From positions 98,503-162,502 of the forward strand of contig JAKQEK010000071.1 of assembly GCA_029558535.1 (NCBI GenBank): a stretch of 64,000 nt of DNA. Direction: 5' to 3'. Below are positions 46,673 to 55,812 of this stretch, in pieces. The notes beneath the pieces were generated by a model. It ran no database searches and was not told where the DNA came from. It was given only the letters and a program-made list of their open reading frames with translations. The first letter of the stretch is position 1, and every line of letters starts with the position of its first letter. A program made the translations under genes and the position numbers. Origin of the DNA: Bacteroidota bacterium (GTDB taxonomy: Bacteria > Bacteroidota > Bacteroidia > Bacteroidales > ML635J-15).

Positions 46673-46942
46673 ATGAATAATGAAGTCAATAAATTGAACG
46701 ATCTTCAAAACATTGGTAAGACACTCGCAGAAAAGCTTATATTTGCAGGCATTGAAACTCCTCAACAATTATTTACTTTCGGCAGCGAAAATGCTTTTAT
46801 TAAACTTGCGACTATTGACGAAAATGTCTGCATAAACCAACTCTATGCTCTGGAAGGAGCTATACAGTGGATAAGATGGCATGATTTGAGTCGTGAAAGA
46901 AAACTGGAACTGCTGGAATTCTTTAAAAGTTTGAAGAAATAA
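46673..46942 (+). CDS. TfoX C-terminal domain protein
   Basis: 89-residue protein consisting only of a TfoX/Sxy C-terminal-like helical domain: LNDLQNIGKTLAEKL, GIETPQQLFTFGSENAF, then LYALEGAIQWIRWHDLS. The helix-hairpin-helix-like core suggests nucleic-acid or protein contact. Standalone domains of this kind are common in Bacteroidota, with no proven link to competence. Confidence 0.82.
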   Translation: MNNEVNKLNDLQNIGKTLAEKLIFAGIETPQQLFTFGSENAFIKLATIDENVCINQLYALEGAIQWIRWHDLSRERKLELLEFFKSLKK

Positions 46943-47031
46943 TACTATTTTCATTCTATTTGAATAAGTTGTAAGCGAAAGTTTGAGAATAATAGTCTAA
47001 ATTTCTTAATATTGCGTTCAAAAAACGTTAA

Positions 47032-47943
47032 ATGCAATTTCAAATCAGAATACTCGGCAGCAGCTCTGCATTACCAACATCAACTCGAATGCCGACAGCA
47101 CAGGTCGTTATGTACAACGAAACGCCTTATTTAATTGACTGTGCTGAGGGAACACAAATGCAGATGCGTAAATTCAGTATTCCTTTCGGGAAACTTAAAA
47201 ATATATTTATTTCTCATCTGCATGGCGACCACTTTTATGGAATATTCGGTCTTTTATCGAGTTTTAATTTGCTGGGTCGTAAGCAGGATTTAAATATTTA
47301 TGCACCCGAAGAATTAAAAATTATTTACGAAACAGTATTATCTCTTAATAAAGATCATTTAAAATATACTGTCAATTTCTTCCCTTTAAAAGGCAATGGC
47401 AAGAACTTGATATTTGAAAATAAATATCTTGAAGTATATAGCTTTCCTTTAAAACATACAAAACCAACCTATGGCTTTTTGTTTATTGAAAAAATGAAAC
47501 CTTTGAATATAAGAAAGGATATTATTGAACGCTACGAATTAAGCATAACCGAAATTTTAAAAATTAAAGCAGGAGAGGACTTAATCGATGATTTTGGAGA
47601 TATTATTAAAAACTCGGAATTAACAACAAAACCGGGAGATATCCGTTCTTATGCGTTTTGTACAGATACCTTGCCTTTGAAACAACTAGATAAATATTTT
47701 AAAAATGTAAATTTGTTGTATCACGAAGCCACTTTTACCGAAGATATGGTAGAACTTGCAAAAGAAACACATCATTCAACGGCAAAACAAGCCGCTGAGA
47801 TTGCAAATATTACAGAAGCTAAAAAATTGTTAATCGGGCATTTTTCATCACGATATCACTTTTCTGATATTTTTATTCAAGAAGCAGAAGAAATATTTCA
47901 GGATGTTATTGCCGCGGAAGACGGTATGCTAATAAATCTTTAA
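47032..47943 (+). CDS. rnz: Ribonuclease Z
   Basis: Zinc-dependent endonuclease that trims the 3' trailer of tRNA precursors. Beta-lactamase-fold motif FISHLHGDHFYGIFGL (HxHxDH), PLKHTKPTYGF (conserved His), AFCTDT (Asp ligand), YHEATF and HSTAKQAAEIA with the C-terminal His, and IGHFSSRY. The 303-residue length is that of the short bacterial form. tRNA-Asp at 28357 lacks encoded CCA, which agrees with such processing. Confidence 0.95.
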   Translation: MQFQIRILGSSSALPTSTRMPTAQVVMYNETPYLIDCAEGTQMQMRKFSIPFGKLKNIFISHLHGDHFYGIFGLLSSFNLLGRKQDLNIYAPEELKIIYETVLSLNKDHLKYTVNFFPLKGNGKNLIFENKYLEVYSFPLKHTKPTYGFLFIEKMKPLNIRKDIIERYELSITEILKIKAGEDLIDDFGDIIKNSELTTKPGDIRSYAFCTDTLPLKQLDKYFKNVNLLYHEATFTEDMVELAKETHHSTAKQAAEIANITEAKKLLIGHFSSRYHFSDIFIQEAEEIFQDVIAAEDGMLINL

Positions 47944-48018
47944 TAGTTTTTTGAGATATATTCACTTAATTGTTGAAAAATATCTGACTATAAGTACTAA
48001 AGACATAGTTTCTAATGT

Positions 48019-48026
48019 TATTTTTG
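48019..48026 (+). promoter_or_regulatory. -7 element for the surE operon
   Basis: TATTTTTG (TAnnTTTG), 22 bases before the GTG start at 48049. Confidence 0.45.
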
Positions 48027-48048
48027 TGACAAATAAAAAAGATAAGTA

Positions 48049-48819
48049 GTGAAAGGAAAAAAGTTAATTTTGATATCAAACGATGATGGTATTGATGCAA
48101 GTGGATTGAAAAGTTTGATTGAAATGGTAAAACCTTTCGGAGATATTTATGTTGTTGCACCTGAACAAGGTCAGTCCGGAATGAGTCATTCAATAAGTCT
48201 TTTAGAGCCATTGAGGACAAAAAAAGTACATTCTAGTGATGGTGTGGAAATAGTATCGGTTAAAGGAACGCCTGTTGATTGTGTAAAACTGGCTTTAAAT
48301 CAATTGCTTTCACGTAAACCAGATTTGATGGTTTCGGGTATCAATCACGGTTCAAATTCTGCTATAAGTGTAATTTATTCCGGAACAATGGGAGCTGCGA
48401 TCGAATCAAGTTTATATGGAATTCCTTCAATTGGATTTTCTGTACTTGATCACAAAAAAACTGCTGATTTTTCTATTGCCATTAAATATGGAAGAAAAGT
48501 GGTTGAAGATGTCTTAAAAAATGGACTGCCCGAACAAGTAGCTTTAAATGTTAATTTTCCGATTGTTTTCGAAGCTGATTTCAAGGGATTCAAAATTTGC
48601 AAACAAACTACCGGCGTATGGAAAGAAGAATTTGATAAAAGAATAGATCCTTATGGTGGTGATTACTATTGGCTCACAGGCGATTTTAATAATTTCGAAC
48701 CGAATAATGAAGAGTCTGACGAATGGGCTTTAAACCATAATTATGCTTCGATTGTTCCTGTTAAAATTGACTTTACTGAATATAAAACTATAAATGAACT
48801 TAAAAAACGTTATAAGTAA
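48049..48819 (+). CDS. surE: 5'/3'-nucleotidase SurE
   Basis: Metal-dependent nucleotidase/exopolyphosphatase of stationary-phase survival type. The metal-binding NDDGIDASG motif is at the N terminus, followed by PEQGQSGMSHSI, VKGTPVDCVKLAL and VSGINHGSNS. The start is a GTG at 48049, directly after an in-frame stop, giving MKGKKLILISNDDG. A hypothetical membrane gene and lpxB overlap in series downstream, as a three-gene run. Confidence 0.94.
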   Translation: MKGKKLILISNDDGIDASGLKSLIEMVKPFGDIYVVAPEQGQSGMSHSISLLEPLRTKKVHSSDGVEIVSVKGTPVDCVKLALNQLLSRKPDLMVSGINHGSNSAISVIYSGTMGAAIESSLYGIPSIGFSVLDHKKTADFSIAIKYGRKVVEDVLKNGLPEQVALNVNFPIVFEADFKGFKICKQTTGVWKEEFDKRIDPYGGDYYWLTGDFNNFEPNNEESDEWALNHNYASIVPVKIDFTEYKTINELKKRYK

Positions 48820-49136
48820 TGGAAGCAAAACCTAATATGATAAAGAAATACAATAAACCTGTTATTGGTTTAGCAATTGGAATCATACTACCATTAATAA
48901 GTTTCTTAATTTACTTTTTATTTCTTTTGTCAAAAAATCCTGAATTGGGTTTCGTTGAGTTTCTTGATACACTATATGCTACCGAAGCGTTTACGCCGGT
49001 ATTTAGTATTTGTGTTTTACCAAATTTAATTATGTTTTTTGTATTTAAAAAACTTGATTATTGGTATTCTATTAAAGGTCTGATACTTTCAGTTTTGATA
49101 TATACTTTATTCGTTTTGGTTCTTAAATTTATGTAA
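48819..49136 (+). CDS. Small membrane protein of unknown function
   Basis: 105 residues with three predicted helices (about 14-37, 54-72 and 80-102). Its start overlaps the surE stop and its stop overlaps the lpxB start, each by one base, so it is tightly coupled to both. No family recognised; position suggests an envelope role. Confidence 0.75.
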   Translation: MEAKPNMIKKYNKPVIGLAIGIILPLISFLIYFLFLLSKNPELGFVEFLDTLYATEAFTPVFSICVLPNLIMFFVFKKLDYWYSIKGLILSVLIYTLFVLVLKFM

Positions 49137-50254
49137 TGAAGTATTTCATTATTGCAGGAGAAGCATCGGGCGATTTACACGGCTCTCATCTTGTCGAAAA
49201 AATTAAATCTGTAGATGAATCTGCAGAATTTGAGGGGTGGGGAGGAGATTTGTTAATCAAACAAGGTGTTAAAGTTAAGAAACATATCCGGGAGTTAGCC
49301 TTTATGGGCTTTGTAGAAGTTATCCAAAATCTTTCTACTATCAGAAAAAATTTCAAATTGTGCAAACAACAAATTTCTGACTATAATCCTGATGCAGTTA
49401 TTTTTGTTGATTATCCTGGATTCAATTTGAGAATGGCAAAATGGGTAAAACAAAAAGCATATAAATCAATATATTTCATTTCTCCAAATGTCTGGGCATG
49501 GAAATCTTCCAGAGTGTATAAAGTTAGAGACTATACCGATAAAATGTTTGTAATTCTTCCATTTGAAAAGGAATTTTATGCGAAATACGGAGTAGATGTT
49601 GATTATTTTGGTCATCCATTGGTAGATATTGTAAAAAACTATGCTAAAAAATCAGACAAAGATTTTCGCAATGAGCACAATTTGGATTCAAGACCAATTA
49701 TTACTTTAATGGCCGGTAGCAGAAAACAGGAGATTAAACATATGCTGCCCATAATGGCGGAGGTTTCAAAAAAATTCCCTGATTACAATTTTATTATTAC
49801 CGGAGCACCGGCAATAGATAGAAATTTCTACGAACAGTTTTTGACAAATAATGAAATTAAATTGATTTTTGGACAGACATACGAAATCTTATCACATTCG
49901 GTAGCCGGATTGATTACTTCGGGCACAGCAACTCTCGAAGCTGCTTTGTTTGGGCTTCCACAAGTGGTTTGTTATAAAGGAGGCAAGGTTTCTGTTGCAA
50001 TTGCAAGAATGGTAGCAAATGTTAAATATATCTCACTGGTAAATTTAATTCTTGACAAACCAGCAGTCTGCGAATTGATTCAAAATGATCTAAATCCGGA
50101 GAATTTATATGCTGAATTAAAAAAAATCCTTCCTGAAGGAGAAAAATTTAGTATTATTAAAGATAATTATTTATATTTGTATAATAAGTTAGATCAAGAG
50201 AATATATATTTAAAAATAGCCGAAAGTATTAAATATAATGTTTTAAATGACTAA
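49136..50254 (+). CDS. lpxB: Lipid-A-disaccharide synthase
   Basis: GT-B glycosyltransferase (GT19) that joins UDP-2,3-diacylglucosamine and lipid X to form the lipid A disaccharide at the inner face of the inner membrane. Signatures: IIAGEASGDLHG, GFVEVIQNL, YFISPNVWAWKSSR, FGHPLVD, MAGSRKQEIKHMLP and SGTATLEAALFGLPQVVCYK. The 372-residue length is normal. It overlaps the SpoIID-like gene by 8 bases. Confidence 0.96.
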   Translation: MKYFIIAGEASGDLHGSHLVEKIKSVDESAEFEGWGGDLLIKQGVKVKKHIRELAFMGFVEVIQNLSTIRKNFKLCKQQISDYNPDAVIFVDYPGFNLRMAKWVKQKAYKSIYFISPNVWAWKSSRVYKVRDYTDKMFVILPFEKEFYAKYGVDVDYFGHPLVDIVKNYAKKSDKDFRNEHNLDSRPIITLMAGSRKQEIKHMLPIMAEVSKKFPDYNFIITGAPAIDRNFYEQFLTNNEIKLIFGQTYEILSHSVAGLITSGTATLEAALFGLPQVVCYKGGKVSVAIARMVANVKYISLVNLILDKPAVCELIQNDLNPENLYAELKKILPEGEKFSIIKDNYLYLYNKLDQENIYLKIAESIKYNVLND

Positions 50255-51512
50255 GAGGTTTTTAATATTATTAACTTTTGTAAGTTTTGCTGGATTGCTT
50301 CTTGCTCAAGAAGTTTCCGTAGCTTTATTTTATGATCGAAAACCTCAGGGAATTACTTTAACTGTGCAAAAAGGCTTTTATCTTGTTTATGAAAATGATG
50401 CACTGGTTGATACAATTGAAATTGGAGCGAATATTAATATTATCAGGGAATCTGAATATCTTGTTTATCGTCATCGTTCCAAGGCTTTTGCAACATCAAA
50501 TTCATTAAAACTTGTTGGAGTAGGAGATGCCGCCTTTTTCATTAATTACACAGGATCTGTTGAAGCTGCAAGAAACTACGATGGATGGTTATTGATAAAA
50601 AGGAATGATTATTTTATTGATATCATTGATTTTGTCCCTCTCGATTCATATATTGCCGGTGTTGTTGAAGGTAAAGGAGGAACTCTCTTTTCTGAGGAAT
50701 ACTACAAAGCGATGTCGGTTTTATACAGAACATTAACTGTCTATAAGCTTAATAAACACAAAAATGAGGGATTTGATTTTTGTGACGGTTCTCATTGCCA
50801 ATTGTATAAGGCAAAAGCCGGAAGTAGAGTCATTATACAGGCTGCAAAGAAAACTACCAATATGGTTATGGTTGACAGATATATGAATATTTTCGAGCCA
50901 TTGTACCATGTCAATAGCGGAGGAGTTACTTCTGATGGTTATAACGTTACAGGTAAAAAATGTAATTACCTTAAAATAGTTAAAGATACATTTGCTGTTT
51001 ATGGTAATAGTTATTCATGGAAATTACTTGTGCCGGGTATTGAATGGCAGGAATTTCTTGTCAAAAAGGGAATGAAAACTGCAGGAAGCAAGTTGGTTAA
51101 AGATCTTATCGTTAAACAACCAACAAGATTGTCTGCATTCAAAATCAGTACTGATTCTGTTAAGCTTGATGCTGTAATGAGTGATTTAGGTTGGCAATCA
51201 GCTTTTTTTGATATGACTCTTGATAAAAGTGGTGTAATAACTGTTGTTGGAAAAGGCTCCGGACATGGAGCAGGTATTTCAATTGAAAGCGCTCAGGTTA
51301 TGGCATCGAAAGGATATACGTATGACGTAATATTAAAATATTTTTATAAAGATATTCACATTGTAAATGTGAACAATCTAAATATAAATTTTAATACAGG
51401 CGGAGTTTCTCCAGGACGAACACAATCGATAGGCGGTAAAGCAATTATTAAAAAGCAAGACCTAATTGTTCCTAAGATTAAATTCATTAATCTAACAGGA
51501 GAGATAATCTAA
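50247..51512 (+). CDS. SpoIID/LytB-domain protein
   Basis: 421 residues with a signal peptide (about 1-20) and a SpoIID/LytB-type domain: FVPLDSYIAGVVEGKGG, the YYKAMSVLYRTLTVYKL helix, HCQLYKA, and the closing GSGHGAGISIESAQVMASKG, a family hallmark. SpoIID in Bacillus is a peptidoglycan lytic transglycosylase; in Bacteroidota, which do not sporulate, the domain probably acts in cell-wall remodelling. Translationally coupled to lpxB. Confidence 0.88.
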   Translation: MTKRFLILLTFVSFAGLLLAQEVSVALFYDRKPQGITLTVQKGFYLVYENDALVDTIEIGANINIIRESEYLVYRHRSKAFATSNSLKLVGVGDAAFFINYTGSVEAARNYDGWLLIKRNDYFIDIIDFVPLDSYIAGVVEGKGGTLFSEEYYKAMSVLYRTLTVYKLNKHKNEGFDFCDGSHCQLYKAKAGSRVIIQAAKKTTNMVMVDRYMNIFEPLYHVNSGGVTSDGYNVTGKKCNYLKIVKDTFAVYGNSYSWKLLVPGIEWQEFLVKKGMKTAGSKLVKDLIVKQPTRLSAFKISTDSVKLDAVMSDLGWQSAFFDMTLDKSGVITVVGKGSGHGAGISIESAQVMASKGYTYDVILKYFYKDIHIVNVNNLNINFNTGGVSPGRTQSIGGKAIIKKQDLIVPKIKFINLTGEII

Positions 51513-51643
51513 GTTTTAAAAGGAGTTTTATTTACATCTAATAATCTTTATATACTCTATTTAACATAATATAAATTATACGACATATGATTAAATGTTT
51601 AAATTAAGATTATTAATCGCTAAAATTGTTGATATTAAACGAT

Positions 51644-52486
51644 TTAAAACAATTGAGACAGATTATCAGAAACCAAAATCAATAATCCTCTTCGATTATT
51701 AAAATATTCAAAATTGATTAAATATTGTAAAGTATTATTAAACCTGATATTAAAATTTCGAAAGTCGCTTACATTAATCTCATTCATTGATTCTTGAGGT
51801 ATTTCAATATTGTAATATTTCTCAATAATATAAGTTTCACCGTTTATTACAAAAACTACTTCTTGTTCAATCCATCCTTGCCCGTCAACACTTATATAAT
51901 CATTCAAATAAATTTCCTGTAATCCTGCTTCAGTATTTTTGGTAAGTTTAATAAAACAAAGATTTTCAGCGTCAAACCACAGCTGATTTGATTTGTAATC
52001 GCCTTTATCAGCTCCAATTATATAAATTTTTCGATTATTATATGTATCTTCATGAAATTTGCTTAAATCGTAATCAAGTTCGCCTAATCGCTGCATGATT
52101 TCATCTTTTTTCATATTGTATATATCCATGCTTAAAATGACCAAATCATGAGTTGCTTTATTTTGATATTTAATTTCATTGTTTTCAAAGATATAAACGG
52201 AATCATTTCTATATAAATGACCATCAGAGCTGTTCTCGTGGTTGACTTTTATTATTAATTGCGAAGGAAACTTATATTCTTCAATCCATCTTTCTGTTTT
52301 AACTATAGAATTATTATTCTTATAGAAATTTGTTGTTTGGCTGAATTTTATTTGTTTAAACCATTTTCCGTAATACTTTTCAGATATAGCTTCCATCAGT
52401 TGCTCTGTAGTATTTATTTTATGAGCACACGAGGATGCTATTAAAAAAATTAATCCGCAAAAAATCATAAAAACTATTTTCTTCAT
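51644..52486 (-). CDS. Lipoprotein, possibly LolA/LolB-like fold
   Basis: 280 residues with lipobox IASSC (Cys20). The mature part alternates long strands (WFKQIKFSQTTNFYKN, RWIEEYKFPSQLIIKVN, DSVYIFENNEIKYQ, KIYIIGADKGDYKSNQLWF), as in outer-membrane-lipoprotein-sorting and related half-barrel folds. No diagnostic motif; function unknown. Confidence 0.7.
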   Translation of the reverse strand: MKKIVFMIFCGLIFLIASSCAHKINTTEQLMEAISEKYYGKWFKQIKFSQTTNFYKNNNSIVKTERWIEEYKFPSQLIIKVNHENSSDGHLYRNDSVYIFENNEIKYQNKATHDLVILSMDIYNMKKDEIMQRLGELDYDLSKFHEDTYNNRKIYIIGADKGDYKSNQLWFDAENLCFIKLTKNTEAGLQEIYLNDYISVDGQGWIEQEVVFVINGETYIIEKYYNIEIPQESMNEINVSDFRNFNIRFNNTLQYLINFEYFNNRRGLLILVSDNLSQLF

Positions 52487-52677
52487 AGCCCTAATACTAT
52501 AGATGTTAATAACAATATAAAAACATGTTTTGTTTTATTTCAAACAATTCGTTTATAACTCTCAAATAACGTTTCAATTATACTATTTGTTACAGCACCA
52601 TCCTTAATCTTCTTCAAAAAAAACTAATTTATTTCAAATTTACAAATATAATTCCGTCAACTTACAATATTTTTCGG

Positions 52678-53934
52678 TCAAATTACTATTTCTTTACCAT
52701 TTAATATTACCGTTTCTATAAGATTCGAACCGTATGCATAAGGCAAAAAACTAAAACTCGGAATTTCTTTAGTTATAAATAGATTTGCAATTTTGCCTTT
52801 GGAAATGCTGCCAACCAAATCGCTAACACCCATAGCATAAGCAGAGTTTATTGTCGAAGCATGAATTGCTTCTTCCGGTAATATTTTATAGTTTACACAA
52901 GCAAATGACATCATAAGTTTCATATTACCGGTTGGAGAAGAACCCGGATTATAATCCGAAGCTATTGCAACCGGAAGTCCTGCTTCCATCATTTTTCGGG
53001 CTGGAGCGAATGGCATATTCAGAAAAAAAGCTGCTCCCGGTAATATTGTTGGCATTGTGTCACTTTTTAATAATGCTTCAATCTCATCTTCTTCAGTATA
53101 TTCTATATGATCAACAGAAAGTGCGTTATACTTCACTCCGACTTGAATTCCTCCTGATTTTGCCAGTTCGTTTGCATGGATTTTTGCTTTCATTCCATAT
53201 TTCATTCCTGCCAGTAGAATTCTGTCAGTTTGTTCCACAGTAAAGAACCCTTTATCACAGAAGACATCAATGTAATCAGCTAAATCTTCTGCAGCAACCT
53301 GAGGGATCATTTCATTTATTACTAAATCAACATATTCGTCAGGTTCTGATTTGTACTCCTGGGGAACTGCATGTGCCCCCAAAAATGTTGATTTAATCAA
53401 TAAAGGTGTTGTTTCCTTAAGCCTTTTAATAACTCTTAATATCTTTATTTCATCTTCAGTATTCAAACCATAGCCACTTTTAATTTCAACAGCTCCGGTC
53501 CCTTGAGAAATTATTTCATTTGCTCTTGCCAAAGCTTGCATGTATAATTCGTCTTCGCTGGTTTGATGTAACAATTTAGCCGAATTTAGTATTCCTCCTC
53601 CCCTTTTTGCAATTTCTTCGTAACTCAACCCCCTAATCTTATTGCTATATTCAATCTCACGACTCCCTGCATAAACCAAATGCGTGTGTGAATCACAAAA
53701 AGAAGGAAACACCATTCTGCCGGTGGCATCAATAATTTTGTTTTTAGAAGACTTTAATAATAGTTTTTCAGATAAATCAGACATTTTTCCGTAATCCTTT
53801 ATTATTTCATCATTAATAACAAGATAAGCATCTTTAATAGTGCCTAATTTTGCCATCTCCTTACCTTTTACCAGCAGTCTGCTATTATCGTCAACCTGAA
53901 CTAATTCCTTAATATTCTTTATCAAAGTCTTCAT
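52678..53934 (-). CDS. hutI: Imidazolonepropionase
   Basis: Third enzyme of histidine degradation, opening 4-imidazolone-5-propanoate. Amidohydrolase-superfamily metal site: DSHTHLVYAGSR, AKIHANELAKSGGI, SVDHIEYTEEDE and SDYNPGSSPTGNM. 418 residues is normal. The other hut genes are not adjacent in this window. Confidence 0.95.
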   Translation of the reverse strand: MKTLIKNIKELVQVDDNSRLLVKGKEMAKLGTIKDAYLVINDEIIKDYGKMSDLSEKLLLKSSKNKIIDATGRMVFPSFCDSHTHLVYAGSREIEYSNKIRGLSYEEIAKRGGGILNSAKLLHQTSEDELYMQALARANEIISQGTGAVEIKSGYGLNTEDEIKILRVIKRLKETTPLLIKSTFLGAHAVPQEYKSEPDEYVDLVINEMIPQVAAEDLADYIDVFCDKGFFTVEQTDRILLAGMKYGMKAKIHANELAKSGGIQVGVKYNALSVDHIEYTEEDEIEALLKSDTMPTILPGAAFFLNMPFAPARKMMEAGLPVAIASDYNPGSSPTGNMKLMMSFACVNYKILPEEAIHASTINSAYAMGVSDLVGSISKGKIANLFITKEIPSFSFLPYAYGSNLIETVILNGKEIVI

Positions 53935-54050
53935 ATTCCTACTGTTTTTTCTTTTACAAATTAAATTAAATCCAACTTAACTCACAAGCGAAGGTTTTAA
54001 AAAATTTGAATAGTTGTAAACAATTTTATTAAAAAAAAATCGTTTCATTT

Positions 54051-54080
54051 TTTGAACTTATAATAAGTAAATTATATTTG
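54051..54080 (+). promoter_or_regulatory. Promoter of the lipoprotein gene at 54106
   Basis: TTTG at 54051-54054, an 18-base spacer and TATATTTG at 54073-54080: the clearest full -33/-7 promoter in the window. The ATG is 26 bases downstream. Confidence 0.65.
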
Positions 54081-54105
54081 TTCATTAATAACTAATAATT
54101 CTTAT

Positions 54106-54909
54106 ATGAAGACTTTAACATTTGCCATTTTAGTATTATCTGCAATTATGTTTTTTGGTTGCGAAAAGGAATCACAGGAAAATGATAATAATAATTCAAA
54201 AAGCTTTTACGAGCTTTATTCTTTTGGGTATGACAAAGAAGTGCTTCTCGATAAAACCGATAATTTGGTGGCTGGAGAGACAATCTGGTATGAATTTGAG
54301 GCTTCAGCAAATGAAATATATAATATTTCTTGGTACGATGCGATATTAACAATGGAAGAAGAGAGTGACGAACCTGATCCTGAATATGCTACTATTAAAG
54401 TATCAGCATATCATCAAAACAAAACAGATGCTTATTTTGCAAATTACAGACTAATTCAAATGACAGGTTCAGATCAAACTATAATACCATCAACAGACGA
54501 AACAATTTTTATAAAAATCGAAGCTTATGACTCGGATCGTACAGGAAAATTTGACTTTAATGTCGATCATCTTGTTTTTAATAATTCAAAAAGCATGTTA
54601 ATAAGCGAAAAAACTGAATTTACGATGTCTGCCGGCGACACCAAAATATTTTTTATTGAAGGTGAAAAAGATTCTATTTACAATGTTTATTGCAATCAAA
54701 TAAACGAAGGCGTTGCCCTATCTGATCAAATTGAGGTTAAAGCAAGTAACTATTTTAAAAATTCTGAAGGATTATTAGTTGGGCCGATATATTGCCGTGA
54801 AAAGACTTTCTCAATTACAGCAACAGAAGATGGTAGAATATATTTTGTTTTTAATGGCCCGTACTGGTGGCAGCCGGCAACAATGGAAATAGAGCCATTA
54901 TTTGAGTAA
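54106..54909 (+). CDS. Lipoprotein of unknown function
   Basis: 267 residues with lipobox AIMFFGC (Cys19) and two similar beta-sandwich-like halves (about 45-150 and 160-265). Each half has an LVAGETIWYEFEAS- or MSAGDTKIFFIEGE-like strand followed by a YNISWYDA- or YNVYCNQI-like strand, which suggests a repeated pre-peptidase-C-terminal-like module. Function unknown; a separate transcript upstream of the KASIII operon. Confidence 0.7.
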   Translation: MKTLTFAILVLSAIMFFGCEKESQENDNNNSKSFYELYSFGYDKEVLLDKTDNLVAGETIWYEFEASANEIYNISWYDAILTMEEESDEPDPEYATIKVSAYHQNKTDAYFANYRLIQMTGSDQTIIPSTDETIFIKIEAYDSDRTGKFDFNVDHLVFNNSKSMLISEKTEFTMSAGDTKIFFIEGEKDSIYNVYCNQINEGVALSDQIEVKASNYFKNSEGLLVGPIYCREKTFSITATEDGRIYFVFNGPYWWQPATMEIEPLFE

Positions 54910-55045
54910 TCAATCTATTTTTTATTTTTCAATTTAGTTTGAAGTTGAAAATAAAGGTTTTAGAATGTTTTAGCGTTTTAAAAATTTAGATTTCGCTGTA
55001 AAATATCAGTATTATTAGTATTTTTACAGCCAAATAAGAAATGTG

Positions 55046-55810
55046 ATGGACTATAAAACTATTTCTGTTGAACAGTTAGATAGCATTAGGATATTAAAGC
55101 TTAACTATCCTCAAAAACTCAACTCATTAAGCCAATTGTTCTTTGATGAGTTTGATGAATTTATTGAATCAATACTTGAAGATAATGAATGTAATGCTTT
55201 AATTATCAGAGGTGTAGATGATTGTTTTTCAGCTGGTGGTGACTTAAAAGAAATAGGCTCGGCAAATTATGAACAATCATTATTGATGTGCATGAGGGTT
55301 CAGAAATCATTTGGAGCTTTACAAAATCTACCTATTCCAGTTATTGCAATGCTTCAGGGATTGGTTTTCGGTGGAGGGTTTGAGTTAGCTCTTCATTGCG
55401 ACATAAGAATTTCGACGAACAATGCTACTCTAAAACTTCCGGAATCTGAGCTTGGTTTAATTCCTGGAGCGGGCGGTATAAGTATTCTTACAAGATATTT
55501 AACGCCAGGTGATGCAGCCTATTATCTGTTTACGGGAAGTCAGATTTCTGTTGAGGATGCAAAATCAAAAGGATTGATACAAAAAGTCTTCTCTCAAGAA
55601 GAAATATATACTGAAACCATAAATTTTGCTAAAGAGCTGGCTTTAAGAAGTCGCGAATCACTTGCTGCAATAAAAAAAGTACTAATTTTTGGAATGTATA
55701 ACAATTTGGAAGACTCACTTTTAATGGAATCACGTGAATTTAGTTCTGTATTGCAAAGATCTGGCAGGGAAAAGATAAAATTATTTTTCGACTCAAGAAA
55801 CAAAAAATAG
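55046..55810 (+). CDS. Crotonase-fold enoyl-CoA hydratase/isomerase family protein
   Basis: 254 residues from the ATG at 55046 (a GTG one codon earlier is possible). Oxyanion-hole segments FSAGGDLKEIG and VFGGGFELALHCDIR are intact. Of the two hydratase Glu residues the first is present (LPESELGLIPGAGG), but the second, expected in the following A-x-E-x-x-x-TG helix, is Tyr (AYYLFTG). One Glu alone suggests an isomerase, hydrolase or decarboxylase more than a classical hydratase. First gene of an apparent operon with two KASIII-SDR fusions (2-base gap) and a tricorn protease. Confidence 0.85.
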   Translation: MDYKTISVEQLDSIRILKLNYPQKLNSLSQLFFDEFDEFIESILEDNECNALIIRGVDDCFSAGGDLKEIGSANYEQSLLMCMRVQKSFGALQNLPIPVIAMLQGLVFGGGFELALHCDIRISTNNATLKLPESELGLIPGAGGISILTRYLTPGDAAYYLFTGSQISVEDAKSKGLIQKVFSQEEIYTETINFAKELALRSRESLAAIKKVLIFGMYNNLEDSLLMESREFSSVLQRSGREKIKLFFDSRNKK

Positions 55811-55812
55811 TT

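Noticed and set aside
46673..46942. Competence regulator TfoX
   Set aside because: Only the C-terminal domain is present; the N-terminal domain of TfoX/Sxy is absent and no competence genes are near.
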